From: Serratia liquefaciens
GTDB taxonomy: Bacteria > Pseudomonadota > Gammaproteobacteria > Enterobacterales > Enterobacteriaceae
Assembly (NCBI RefSeq): GCF_027594825.1
Contig: NZ_CP088930.1
Location: 1,612,001-1,676,000, forward strand
Direction: 5' to 3'
Length of the DNA stretch: 64,000 nt
In this document: piece after piece, positions 18,086 through 27,613 of the stretch
How positions within the stretch are numbered: the stretch's first letter is position 1
How the letters are laid out: each line of letters begins with the position of its first letter
Program-made: the position numbers and the translations under genes
Notes under the pieces: model-generated
Told to the model about the DNA's origin: nothing
What the model saw: the letters and a program-made list of their open reading frames with translations, nothing else
Databases searched by the model: none

Positions 18086-18403
18086 TACATGGCGGCCGGC
18101 GCGGTCAAGGCGCTGAACAAACTGCAGCTGAGCGTGCCGGGCGATATCTCGGTGATGAGTACCGACGGCTTCAATCTGGCGGAAATTCACGACGTGCCGC
18201 TCACCTCGGTGCAGGTGCCGCACGACGAGCTGGGTTATGAGGCGATCCAACTACTGCAACGCCGCATGCTGCGCACCGATGCACCGCCTTGTAACCTGCT
18301 GCTGCACGGCAAACTGGCGGTGCGCGCGTCGGTCAAACGCATCAGTCCCCATAAAACCAGCCCGGCGGCCAGTACCCATGACCACCGCCTCTACGATGTC
18401 TGA
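18086..18403 (+). pseudogene. LacI-family regulator fragment, C-terminal 105 residues duplicated
   Basis: It encodes 'YMAAGAVKALNKLQLSVPGD..' to '..STHDHRLYDV', the same C-terminus as the intact LacI gene at 15832-16914 with a few substitutions, mostly silent. It has no DNA-binding domain and no ribosome site, so it cannot act as a regulator. Silent differences dominate, suggesting the copy came from a related strain's functional gene rather than from decay of a local duplicate. Confidence 0.85.
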
Positions 18404-18472
18404 GCTACACTTAGTGGCATCCCGTTCATTATTGAGGATAATTTTTTGATTCATCGCGTATTGGCGTGAACT
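18086..18472 (+). repeat. Right 387-bp direct repeat: lacI 3' end plus downstream flank
   Basis: Partner of 16597-16983, ungapped, about 96% identical by eye. It lies between the orphan toxin fragment and the IS200-like element. The 270 bases after it (18473-18744) contain no feature I can support. Confidence 0.92.
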
Positions 18473-18744
18473 AATGGAAAACGGCAGTAAGAGCGTTTAG
18501 GTCTGTATTCGCCAAAACTCACCCTAAGCCACGTACAGAGTCTGCGAAGGAGGCGCGGTACCGCACTTCATCACGCAGTTAGCAGACGCTAGGCCTCAAG
18601 TGCGCAGCGGGGACGCCGGTAAGGCCACAAAAAGGCTTCATGGATAGAGTAAATTTCCCGTCGGTGCGCCAGCTCAACTGCCCGAAGATGACCATCACTC
18701 GGTGAAACATGTCGGCGTTTATGTGGAATACAAAAGCAATAAAT

Positions 18745-19440
18745 ATCCTCCGGCATAGCCGGAGGTTTTTCATATGCGCCTATAAGGCTCTCTTGCCAGC
18801 CGCGCCCTAACAGGCGCATTGCGATCTGACATTTGCATTTATGGGTTACTTACGGCCCGTAAACGGATACCCGGATACGGGATCGACAGTTGCTCACCCA
18901 TTTTATCCTCTTCTAGTTGGTGCTTTATGTATTCTTGTATCTTGGCTGTATTTTTCCCAACCGTATCAACGTAATACCCTCGACACCAGAACTCCCGGTT
19001 ACGGTATTTGAACTTCAAATCGCCAAACTGCTCATAAAGCATCAGGCTGCTCTTTCCCTTCAGGTACCCCATAAAACTCGACACACTCATTTTGGGCGGG
19101 ATTTCCAGAAGCATATGGATGTGATCCACACAACATTCCGCTTCCAGAATATTCACGTTTTTCCATTCGCACAGCTTTCTTAAGATACTGCCTATCGCTT
19201 TACGCTTTTCCCCGTAGAACACCTTTCTTCGGTACTTCGGCGCAAAAACTATGTGATATTTACAGTTCCATCGCGTGTGCGCTAAGCTCTTTTCGTCCCT
19301 CATTGGGACCCCCTTTTGATTTCTTGTTGAACCTTTGCAGTTGCCAGACCGCAAACTGTTTTAACAAATCAAAAGGTTTTTTTATAACTGCCTCAAAGCT
19401 GAAAGCTTTACGGAACCTCCAGCCTAGCTGGAGGTTTTCT
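18745..19440 (-). mobile_element. IS200/IS605-family insertion sequence, about 0.7 kb
   Basis: The element carries a single Y1 transposase gene and is bounded by subterminal hairpins rather than terminal inverted repeats, as in IS200. The hairpins are CCTCCGGC-ATA-GCCGGAGG at 18747-18765 and CCTCCAGC-CTA-GCTGGAGG at 19417-19435. A further 11-bp inverted repeat (CCTTTTGATTT at 19312-19322, its complement at 19366-19376) lies in the transposase leader next to the ribosome site, like the translation-blocking fold known in IS200. It sits between the CDI immunity gene and the lacI repeat. Exact ends are approximate. Confidence 0.85.
18839..19303 (-). CDS. tnpA: IS200-type Y1 transposase TnpA, 154 aa
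   Basis: Single-strand transposase of the HUH/Y1 class. The motif 'VDHIHMLLEIPP' is the HUH pair (His-Ile-His), and the catalytic Tyr lies in 'KIQEYIKHQLEED'. 'YHIVFAPKYRRKVFYG' near the N-terminus is typical of IS200/IS1541 transposases. The length of 154 is normal, so the gene seems complete. The ATG at 19303 follows a GGGGG ribosome site, which abuts an inverted repeat that could mask it. IS200 elements move rarely and have no accessory TnpB; none is seen here. Confidence 0.93.
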   Translation of the reverse strand: MRDEKSLAHTRWNCKYHIVFAPKYRRKVFYGEKRKAIGSILRKLCEWKNVNILEAECCVDHIHMLLEIPPKMSVSSFMGYLKGKSSLMLYEQFGDLKFKYRNREFWCRGYYVDTVGKNTAKIQEYIKHQLEEDKMGEQLSIPYPGIRLRAVSNP

Positions 19441-19479
19441 GTGCACAAGAAAAAACGGCTCCGAAGCCGTTTTCTTTGG

Positions 19480-19797
19480 TTAGTCTAAATCCTCAGGAAA
19501 ATCTTGTCGAATAGACCCTTCTGCCTTCAAGATAGCCACAAAATTTCTATAATTTCCCTCATCTCTTTCTATCAGGCCATCAAGTAATTCATCGCCTATC
19601 AAGGAATGATGAAAAATGCCGTTGGAGAAAAAAACACATCTCCACGAGATTTCAGGGTCGATTACGGTAACATCTTCGCTTCTATACGCAATAAGTGCAC
19701 CGTATCGAGGAGGTAAACCATAAAAATACTTATTGCTTCCTATTACATAGAACGCAAAGACTTCAATGATAGTGCCATCTCGCTCTTTTATTTTCAT
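19480..19797 (-). CDS. cdiI: Probable CDI immunity protein (CdiI), 105 aa
   Basis: It overlaps the stop of the cdiA gene by four bases (ATGA), the coupling expected for a toxin and its immunity protein. Small cytoplasmic protein with an alternating beta pattern ('GTIIEVFAFYVIG', 'SWRCVFFSNGIFHHSL') and an acidic tail, no signal sequence. The family is not recognised. It should bind and block the C-terminal toxin of the adjacent CdiA to protect sister cells. Function rests on position and size. It is AT-richer than the backbone genes. Confidence 0.7.
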   Translation of the reverse strand: MKIKERDGTIIEVFAFYVIGSNKYFYGLPPRYGALIAYRSEDVTVIDPEISWRCVFFSNGIFHHSLIGDELLDGLIERDEGNYRNFVAILKAEGSIRQDFPEDLD

Positions 19798-22700
19798 GAA
19801 TTTTTATCTCCCTTTATTGACGGGCCTGGCTGCAAATCATTACGTTTTGGTGAATCAAATTTCATATCGTATGCCTTACCCGTATATTTATTATACTGGT
19901 AATGAATAACAATGTGTTTATCATCTGGTAGCTTATGTGCAGCTTGCATTTTTTGGAAGCCCGCTGTAGTAGAAAATTTGGGATCTTTATTTAGCTTCAA
20001 CTCCATCCCTTTTTCAGGATTTTGCTTCACCAAATTCCACAATACCTGCTCATTCAGATCACGAGGAGCGGTTGCCTGGTGAGCCTTTGCCGTAGAAATC
20101 CCCTCAGCATTTTTTATTATCGCCTGCTGCTCCCGGGTTAGCCCTAACCCTGTTAGATCTTTTACCGTTGTTTTCTCTAACGCCTTGATGCTATTGGTAG
20201 TGATCTTAACGCCCAGCTTCCCTGCGCCGGCAGCCCCTGCAACCAGCCCTAGCCCAGCCATCGTCAGTTTACCAAACTCCAGACCGGCACCGTAAGCGCC
20301 ATCCACGCCCGCGTGTTCATACTTCGTCTTGAACGCTTCAACCCGCCCCAGGTACTCCTGTTTCACGCCTTCACCGATAATCGTGAACCGGTCATCACTT
20401 TTTATCAGGGCTATTAACGCATCCGCGGCCTCACGCGGACTACTGGCCACGGCGACCAGACCATTCACCGTATCGTTGATTTCAACCGGGATTCCCGACA
20501 CGACGCCGGCCGCAAAGGCACCGTCCTGGGTTTTACTGGTTATGCCCCAATTTGCCAGCACCAGCGCTTTATCCAGTGGCGATTTGGCGGCCGCCAAATC
20601 TTTTTCCATCAGCTCCTGTTGCTTGTGGCTGAGGTAGTTGTACCGGAACGCATTCTCACCGCCGGTGGCACCGCTGTAAGCACCATCAGACTTGCCGGTG
20701 AAGACTGCGCCGGCAGCAGCACCCAACACCCTTGCCATCTGCGCCTGCTGTTCCGATTTCTTCTGCCATTCCTCCGGCTTGATGATGTTATCGCCCAGTA
20801 TTACCCCGGCCAGTTCCGCCGCCAATGCGCCGGCAGCGGCCCCTTTACCGTCTCCTCTGCCGATTTCCGCGCTGATGCCCGCCAACACCGCATGGCTGAC
20901 GGATTTCCCCGCCACGCCGAGGACTTCGCCGTTATTCCCTATCAGGTTGGCGCCTTCAGCCTGAACCTGACCGCCGATATTCGCCAGCAGCGCGTTGGTC
21001 AGATTGTCTTTGAAACTGCCGCCATTGATGGTGGTGTTGAGGCTCGAGCTGATGACCGATTGCCCAGCCACACGCTGCGCCACCTTGCTCCAGTCGCCGT
21101 TGCTCAGCTGTGGCAGCTTGACGTTGTTCGGGTTGAGCGGTTTGCCCGCCGCGTCCTTGCTCCATCCCATCGCGCTGTCGAAGCCGTTGAGCGCGCCCCC
21201 CACTGCCATTGCCGTGGCCGTCGCCTTCACGCTCTCGCTGCTGCCCAGCACTTTCAGGGTTTTTGACAGATTGCCTCTGTTTTCGACCAGCGCCACCGCC
21301 GCCTGAGAGGCCAGCGATGACATGCCGGCCGTTACCGCGCCACTGGTGACGGCGCCGCCGCCGATAGCCCCGGCGACATTACTGGCAGCCAGAGCCGTTA
21401 GCGAACTGCCGGCCGTCACTGCGGCTGCCGCGATGGCAATCACTGCCGCCACCGCCGGGTTCAAATGCTGGCTCTTGTAGTCCCAGCTGTCGTAGGCGTC
21501 CTTGACGGTGTTCCACTGCACGTCATTACGCTTGTTCAGGTCTTTGACCCAGGTAGTCCCTGCCGTGTTGCCCAGGGCATCGATGGCGCTTTGCAGCACC
21601 TGGCCGTTTTTCACCTTCACGTCAGCGTTGACGCCTTTGGCGGCATCAACAGTCAACGCACCGCCGGTATGAATGCTCGGAAGCACCCATTTATTGTCTT
21701 CATAGCCCTTGTTGGCCTGCTTGATGAAGAACCCTTTGGAATTAGTGACGGTCTGTTCAAAGCTGGTGTTCTTCACCGCACGGAAGTTAACCTGTCCACG
21801 CGCGCTGGTCAGGTGCGCATTTTGCCCGGCGGCAATTTTACTCGCCTCATAGGTACTGTCGTCACGGCTCATCAGGGTGATATTGCCGGGGGCGGTAAAC
21901 TCGGTGACCTTATTGGTCACGTCATGACGGGTTTGCTTGACCTCGGTTTTTTTGCCCCACCATTTGCGTTTGGTTTCCGTTTTCTCGTAGTGGCTGGACT
22001 CTTCCATCGCCTGGGCATAAAGGTAACCACCTTTGGCAGCGATATCCATATTACCGACACGCATGGCTTCAGCCTGGTTATGGGCATCGACCTGGGCTTT
22101 TTGTTTGACCTCTTCCGCATTTTGAGTTTGAGCCTGCTGACGAATAGCGACTAACTCTCGCTCTGCGTTTGCTTTTTCGCCTGAGGCAGAAGACAGCGCC
22201 TGCTGAGCGGCGGTTATCTCATTATTTTTGTTAATTATGCGTTGTCGCAGGTTTTCATACTCTTGTATCGTCTTCTTCTGTATAGCCAACGCGATTTCGT
22301 AACCATCACCGGATGTTTCCGCAGGATCTATACCCTGAGGAAATGGGTCAAATGCCTTACCACCTTCGTTAAGTAATCTATCCAAGTCTGAGCGATTCTT
22401 TATTTCAACATTTCCCATGTCAAGATCGTAAGTCCTTGAGCCAGGGATCGTCACAGAGCCACCGTGTTTATATGAGATAGGATGTTGATCTGGATTGTCT
22501 AGCAATAAACCTTCGGGGGTATTTTTAACGTTATTAAATACACTCTGCTTTTGATTAACGTTTTGCTCTGCATTTCTGGCTGCCTGCTCCATTGCTGCGA
22601 TACGTGGCCCCCAGTCCGTCACCGCGACCGGCGGCTTCCAGTTGGCGCCCAACCCCTTGACCACCAGTTTGGTCGCCTGGAACAGTATGCTGCCGCCTGC

Positions 22701-25631
22701 AATCACCGTCATCAGGCCGCCGGCGTTCAGTTCTGTGCCCTGCTGGGTGCGCGTTTCGGTGAACTCGTTGCTGCCCTCGCGGTAGGTGTGGTTCTGCACC
22801 GCCTCAAAACGCATGTCCCTGCCAGAGGTCAGGGTCATATTGCCGTCAGACGAAAGGTGTGAGCCATAGGTCAGAATATCGCGATTGGCGGACAGGGTCA
22901 GTGTCTTGCCACCGTAAAGGCGCGTGACCCACTGGCGGTCGTCCTTGTTGTTGTCATTGGCCGCATCGATAGCAGAATAACCTACAGCTGCCAGCCACAG
23001 TGTCTGTCCCGCAATCAGCGTCGCATTGCTGCCTGCCCACACCTCACTGCCCTGCAGGCCGATATCGCGCCCCGAGTTAATCAGCAGGTTGCCGTTCGCC
23101 TTGATCTGGCTGCGTAATTCGGGTGTGCGGGTCGCGACAAACAGTGAACGGTAGGCATCACCCAGGGGGCGCATGTTAAGGTCGATATTCTGTGCGGCAT
23201 TAAGGTTGATATCCCCCCCAGCCGTCATTTTGATGCCGTTCAGCGACAGGCCGCTGCCGCTGTTCATCGTTATCGACCCTGTCGCGTTCACGGTGCCCGC
23301 CTGGAGCAGGTTGTTGAAGTACTGCAACCGCTTCTCTGCCGACAGAATTTCGCCGGGACGGTTACGTACCAAAACAGCATCATTATTGATGATGCCGATG
23401 CTGCCAGGGGCGGTCATGCTGATATTGCGACTATGCGCCAGCAGTGTATTGACCAGGGTTATAGTGCTGCCCGCCGTCAGTGTCAGGTCGCGCGAGGCCT
23501 GCAGGCTACCCAGCCAGCGCACACCGTCCGGATGGTAGTAATTGGGTTTTTCGCTGGTGTGAACCTTTATTTCGCCGGTACGGGCAGTCAGCGTGACATC
23601 CAGCCCTTTCAATTCGCTCTGCCAGGCATCGATAGTATTCCCGGCGCTTAAACTCAGCTCTTTGCCGGCCGACAGAATACCCTGCCCCAGCACGATGCGG
23701 TCTTCGGCAATGGCGGTGATGTTGCCTGTCGCGTTTATGGCATCGGTATTGACGATATTGGCCGCGTGCAGCAGCACATTCTGCGCCCTGACAGTTTCCG
23801 GGCGGCCGGTTGTTTTGACGTCATTGAGCTGGTTTTCGTTGGGCGTTGGCGTGTTGATGTCTATCCTGTTTTTAAAATCTGCCACCAGGTTGCCGCCGGA
23901 CTGCAGTAAAGACGAAGGATATCCTTCTGTCGTCCAACTTTTCTGTGTGCCTTTCCTAACGTAGAGGATGTATTCCGGCGTCGTTGTTTTTGCATCCTGC
24001 CATTTATGCCCCAGTACAACGTTCGGATTGGGGGTTTTCGGTTCGAACAAGGCGAAATCATTCAGGTTACCAATGGTCTCACTACGGACACTCAGATTAT
24101 TGCCAGTTAAAATCAGATCGTTGGCCGCCTTTATTGTACTGACGTGGTTCCAAAGCTCCGACGCATTGATATAGGCGCTCTTACCTGAAATGATTTCAGC
24201 CGGTTTGCTGTCGCTCACCACGGTAAAAAGTGCGCGTTCACTGTTGACCCAGGGCGTTTTTTTGAAATCGATATGCCCCAGCCATGTGAAGCTTTTGTCT
24301 TCTAGCTCGGCCAGGTAGTCAAAGAATCGGTAGTCGAATTGGTCCTGATAAACACCGTCTGCCAGCCAGCGATCAATATCCTTGTTGTCTTTCGGTGCCT
24401 TGGTCGAGGAAATGGCGAACTGTTGGCGCACGTTATCGAGTTTGTTAGTACGAATGACCAGGTCGCCGCTGTTGGTTTTGATGGTGGCCGAGCGGTTCTC
24501 GATGTAGTTGGCCTTGTTGCCCTGCGCATCCTTCTGTATCCAGAGGTTTTTGTTGGCGTGAAGTTTGGCGTTGCTACCCGCGTTGCGCACGTGGTCGCTG
24601 AAAATACGCATGTCGCCGCTGGTGCTGGTTTGCCCATCGTTCACCAGTTTGGTGGCGACCAGCGTGGCGTTGCCGTCTGCCTGTACCACCGAGCCTGGCG
24701 TAATATGCAATTCCCGGGCGCTGACGTTGAGGTCGGTTTTGCTGTGGGTGGTGCCGTTAAGTGCAATCTTGCCGTTGACGCTGAGCGTGATGTCGCGTTG
24801 CTGGCTGGTGAGGTCTTTCAGGTTCACCCCGACACCGTCCTCGGTGGCCACCAGGCGAATTTTGTTGGCGTACATGCCACCCAGCGCCTTGGTATCGACC
24901 GCCAGTTGCGGTTTGGCCCCGTCGCCGGCAATAGGTTTTACCGTGCCGTCTTTAAAACTGATGCGGTTGGTCCCCTGAGTCAGCGACAGCTTTTTGGCGT
25001 TGATTTTGCCGTTGAGTTCAGTGGCACGGCTGAGGATGTCTACATAGTCGGCGCCGCTGCCGTCCAGACCTTTGCCGCCGATGGTAACGCCGCCTTTTTT
25101 GACCTCCAACGCCTCCAAGGCGCCCTGCTTGTCGAACTGCGGCTTGCCGGTGGTCAACGTCACGCCCGGGGCATTGATAAAACCACAGCCGTCGCAGGTG
25201 ATGCCATTGGGGTTGGCAATCATCACGTTGGCCTTGTTGCCGAACACCTCGAGTTTACCCTGCAGCTCAGAGCGGCTACCGCCGGTGACTTCATTGATAA
25301 TGAGCTCCGCCGCCTTCCCCTTCAGATTAGGGTTGCCTTTGGCATTCTCTATAATTACGCCTAGTTGGGTCTTGCCACCTTGGGTGGCATTGTTGAGCAC
25401 AGCGCCTGGCGTGCCGACGTTGAAGTCCTTATAGACGTTGTGCGAAATTCCCGCACCGTTCGGCGTGGCAATATTTACCACCGGCACGTTGCCAGGTTTC
25501 ATGTGTACCTGGGTGTTGCCGTTGACGGCGTTGATGCCAGCAGCGAAGGCCGGATGCAACGGCGTCAGCGCCGTGGTGTAAATCAGCAGGTAGCTGACGG
25601 CGCGCGCCAGCGGATGAAGAGGCTTGTCCAT
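19794..25631 (-). CDS. cdiA: CdiA/FhaB-family two-partner secretion exoprotein with C-terminal toxin, 1945 aa
   Basis: Secreted filamentous adhesin-toxin exported by the adjacent CdiB. A signal peptide ends near 'HPAFAAGI'. The TPS secretion domain (~30-300) includes 'GVIIENAKGNPNLKGKAAELIINEVTG' and 'VMIANPNGITCDGCGFINAPGVTLTTG'. A long beta-helical region follows. A charged helical, coiled-coil-like stretch spans ~1010-1160, and an Ala/Gly-rich DUF637-like pretoxin region starts near 1390. A degenerate VENN-type motif 'ENAFRYNYLSHKQ' lies near 1660. The last ~90 residues ('NEQVLWNLVKQNPEKGMEL..HIVIHYQYNKYTGKAYDMKF') are the likely toxin, of a type I cannot name. At 1945 aa it is short for CdiA (often >3000). 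The immunity gene overlaps its stop. Confidence 0.9.
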   Translation of the reverse strand: MDKPLHPLARAVSYLLIYTTALTPLHPAFAAGINAVNGNTQVHMKPGNVPVVNIATPNGAGISHNVYKDFNVGTPGAVLNNATQGGKTQLGVIIENAKGNPNLKGKAAELIINEVTGGSRSELQGKLEVFGNKANVMIANPNGITCDGCGFINAPGVTLTTGKPQFDKQGALEALEVKKGGVTIGGKGLDGSGADYVDILSRATELNGKINAKKLSLTQGTNRISFKDGTVKPIAGDGAKPQLAVDTKALGGMYANKIRLVATEDGVGVNLKDLTSQQRDITLSVNGKIALNGTTHSKTDLNVSARELHITPGSVVQADGNATLVATKLVNDGQTSTSGDMRIFSDHVRNAGSNAKLHANKNLWIQKDAQGNKANYIENRSATIKTNSGDLVIRTNKLDNVRQQFAISSTKAPKDNKDIDRWLADGVYQDQFDYRFFDYLAELEDKSFTWLGHIDFKKTPWVNSERALFTVVSDSKPAEIISGKSAYINASELWNHVSTIKAANDLILTGNNLSVRSETIGNLNDFALFEPKTPNPNVVLGHKWQDAKTTTPEYILYVRKGTQKSWTTEGYPSSLLQSGGNLVADFKNRIDINTPTPNENQLNDVKTTGRPETVRAQNVLLHAANIVNTDAINATGNITAIAEDRIVLGQGILSAGKELSLSAGNTIDAWQSELKGLDVTLTARTGEIKVHTSEKPNYYHPDGVRWLGSLQASRDLTLTAGSTITLVNTLLAHSRNISMTAPGSIGIINNDAVLVRNRPGEILSAEKRLQYFNNLLQAGTVNATGSITMNSGSGLSLNGIKMTAGGDINLNAAQNIDLNMRPLGDAYRSLFVATRTPELRSQIKANGNLLINSGRDIGLQGSEVWAGSNATLIAGQTLWLAAVGYSAIDAANDNNKDDRQWVTRLYGGKTLTLSANRDILTYGSHLSSDGNMTLTSGRDMRFEAVQNHTYREGSNEFTETRTQQGTELNAGGLMTVIAGGSILFQATKLVVKGLGANWKPPVAVTDWGPRIAAMEQAARNAEQNVNQKQSVFNNVKNTPEGLLLDNPDQHPISYKHGGSVTIPGSRTYDLDMGNVEIKNRSDLDRLLNEGGKAFDPFPQGIDPAETSGDGYEIALAIQKKTIQEYENLRQRIINKNNEITAAQQALSSASGEKANAERELVAIRQQAQTQNAEEVKQKAQVDAHNQAEAMRVGNMDIAAKGGYLYAQAMEESSHYEKTETKRKWWGKKTEVKQTRHDVTNKVTEFTAPGNITLMSRDDSTYEASKIAAGQNAHLTSARGQVNFRAVKNTSFEQTVTNSKGFFIKQANKGYEDNKWVLPSIHTGGALTVDAAKGVNADVKVKNGQVLQSAIDALGNTAGTTWVKDLNKRNDVQWNTVKDAYDSWDYKSQHLNPAVAAVIAIAAAAVTAGSSLTALAASNVAGAIGGGAVTSGAVTAGMSSLASQAAVALVENRGNLSKTLKVLGSSESVKATATAMAVGGALNGFDSAMGWSKDAAGKPLNPNNVKLPQLSNGDWSKVAQRVAGQSVISSSLNTTINGGSFKDNLTNALLANIGGQVQAEGANLIGNNGEVLGVAGKSVSHAVLAGISAEIGRGDGKGAAAGALAAELAGVILGDNIIKPEEWQKKSEQQAQMARVLGAAAGAVFTGKSDGAYSGATGGENAFRYNYLSHKQQELMEKDLAAAKSPLDKALVLANWGITSKTQDGAFAAGVVSGIPVEINDTVNGLVAVASSPREAADALIALIKSDDRFTIIGEGVKQEYLGRVEAFKTKYEHAGVDGAYGAGLEFGKLTMAGLGLVAGAAGAGKLGVKITTNSIKALEKTTVKDLTGLGLTREQQAIIKNAEGISTAKAHQATAPRDLNEQVLWNLVKQNPEKGMELKLNKDPKFSTTAGFQKMQAAHKLPDDKHIVIHYQYNKYTGKAYDMKFDSPKRNDLQPGPSIKGDKNS

Positions 25632-25715
25632 AGGAAGGTCCGTTCTCTTAATATAAAATTCGGTCGCGCACTGACGTCCGTGCCGTGTGTCGGTTACTGC
25701 AATAAATCGTTTACC

Positions 25716-27386
25716 TTACAGGGTGATACCGGCCTGCCAGTAAGCCACCCAACGGTCCGGTTGCAGGCTGTTCGGGTGTGCCAACGGTTTGCCGACGGTG
25801 AACGCCTGGTTGAACCACCTGTTGTTGATCGCCAGCCCCAGAGCGGCACCGGCCACGCTGCCGCCGTCCACCTGGTGCGTCTCGCTGCGCAGCCAGCCAC
25901 CGTCCAGCGCGGCGGTCAACGATACGTCGCCGATAACCGGCACGGGCCCGAGTTGCCAGTTGAGTTCGTTGCGCCAGTAGGCGCCGCGGTTGCCAGTGAG
26001 GTATTGCTCCTTGAAGCCGCGCACCGAATACTGCCCGCCAAGAGAAATGCGCTCACCGCTGTACAGGTTGTCGGCGCTGGTCTGTCCGTAAGCGGAAGTC
26101 AGGTAATAGAGCGACGGCGCCAGCGGATAAAAGTAGCTGGCGCTGAGGCTGAGTTTGCGAAATTCGCTGCGCGCGGCGTAAGGAACTGCTGGGTCGTCCT
26201 GGGTTGCACCCAACCCACGCAGGCCGTGCGACACAGCCGGGTTCAACGTCAGGTAACCGCCGCCCAGGGTGCGGCTGTAGTTGAGACCGGTGGACAAGCT
26301 CGCCACCGTCACGCTGCTGTTAGTCAGGCGCTGCCCGGCCAGCTTGTTCTCGGTGCGCCGGCGCGATACTCCGATGTCCAGCGCCAGCTTCTGTCGACCA
26401 TCACGCAACAGGGTGCGGTTGACGCCCAAGCGCTGGATCACCGCGTTACCCTGATAGCGATAGCGTGCAGCCTGTATCGGAATGTGCTGGTAGAAGTCAT
26501 TCCAGGCCGCCTGGTAGCTGAACAGCCAGTAACCGTAAGGCAACGTGACGCCGCCACTCAGACTGCGGCTGCGGCGGTCGTGGTGAAATTCATCATCCCG
26601 TGAGGCTGACAGGGACCACTGTTCGGCCAGGCGCAACGGGTTATCCAGTACCACGCCGGCATTCATTTGCCCGGTACCGGTACTTTTCTGACCGCCGTTG
26701 TCGGCGCCGAAGGATAAGGAAATCGGCAGGCGTGTTGCCGTGCGACGCAGTACCACCGAGGAATAGCCCGGCCGCCTGCCGGGCTGGATATCGATGGCAA
26801 CCTGCTGCGAGGGTAGCCGGTTGAGCTGCTCCATGCCCTGCTCGATATCGCGCAGGTTAAGCACGTGGCCGACCATACCGGGGAACGCCATTTTCAGTGC
26901 CAGCGTTTCCTGTCCGTCCAGACTGATATCTTCAACGCGCCCCTCACTGACGGCGACGGTCAGTTCACCACCGGTGATATCCTGTTCCGGCAGCCAGGCC
27001 TGCGACGTGACATAGCCTCGCGTGATATAGGCGTTGGTGGTCTCCCGCACCAGATTATTAATGCGCAATAGCGTCAGGCAGCGGCTCTGATAGGAAGACG
27101 CCAGTTTATCTTTCACCGACCAGGACAGATGTTCGGCGCCGTGAAAGACGATGCGGTTGACTTGATGGCAGGTTTTATCTTCTGTGTCCGGCGCGGGCAG
27201 AGGGAGAGTCGGCAGGTCGGTGGTATTTTGCAGGTCGTCACGCTGCTGCTGCGCCTGCTCCAACAAATCCTTCTGTCGGCGCTCGATAATATCCTGGTCG
27301 GCAGGGTTAAGGGTCGATGCCGCCTGGGCCAGACCAGACAGCCCAAGCAAGGTAACCAATAACCAACATTCCTTGTTGATATGCAA
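25716..27386 (-). CDS. cdiB: CdiB/ShlB/FhaC-family outer-membrane transporter (TpsB), 556 aa
   Basis: Omp85-superfamily beta-barrel that exports the CdiA-type protein. A hydrophobic signal peptide (~1-22, 'LLVTLLGLSGLAQA') is followed by a Gln-rich helix. Two POTRA domains follow ('CHQVNRIVFHGAEHLSWSVKDKL..' and 'GGELTVAVSEGRVEDISLDG..'), then a 16-strand barrel with the lid-lock motif 'YSVRGFKEQYLTGNRGAYWRNEL'. It ends in 'VAYWQAGITL', a C-terminal strand suited to BAM recognition. The length of 556 matches ShlB. The start is unusual: no in-frame ATG gives the signal peptide, and TTG at 27386 is the only reasonable codon, with a weak GAG ribosome site. It lies 84 bases before cdiA. Confidence 0.92.
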   Translation of the reverse strand: MHINKECWLLVTLLGLSGLAQAASTLNPADQDIIERRQKDLLEQAQQQRDDLQNTTDLPTLPLPAPDTEDKTCHQVNRIVFHGAEHLSWSVKDKLASSYQSRCLTLLRINNLVRETTNAYITRGYVTSQAWLPEQDITGGELTVAVSEGRVEDISLDGQETLALKMAFPGMVGHVLNLRDIEQGMEQLNRLPSQQVAIDIQPGRRPGYSSVVLRRTATRLPISLSFGADNGGQKSTGTGQMNAGVVLDNPLRLAEQWSLSASRDDEFHHDRRSRSLSGGVTLPYGYWLFSYQAAWNDFYQHIPIQAARYRYQGNAVIQRLGVNRTLLRDGRQKLALDIGVSRRRTENKLAGQRLTNSSVTVASLSTGLNYSRTLGGGYLTLNPAVSHGLRGLGATQDDPAVPYAARSEFRKLSLSASYFYPLAPSLYYLTSAYGQTSADNLYSGERISLGGQYSVRGFKEQYLTGNRGAYWRNELNWQLGPVPVIGDVSLTAALDGGWLRSETHQVDGGSVAGAALGLAINNRWFNQAFTVGKPLAHPNSLQPDRWVAYWQAGITL

Positions 27387-27613
27387 ATGAGACTCACTAG
27401 CATTAACTTGTATTGGTTGCGAAGTGTAAATATTTGTCAGTAAAAGTCTAGTAGTTTATTTTCGATCGATAATGAGGGGGTCAAGAGGCCGTAACGCGAC
27501 TGCCTGATTTGGCCCCCCAAACTTCTCACAGCGCGGTTCCTATCAATCAGCCACCGACTCGGCTTTATGTGCTTGCTAAGCTAATCGACAACGTAGGCCT
27601 GTAGACTGATTTA

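Noticed and set aside
16597..18472. Reading the repeats as short target-site duplications of a transposon
   Set aside because: At 387 bp with ~4% divergence they are far too long and too different for a target duplication.
24339..25364. 341-codon open frame opposite the cdiA secretion domain
   Set aside because: The cdiA frame has clear signal and TPS motifs; the opposite frame shows none.
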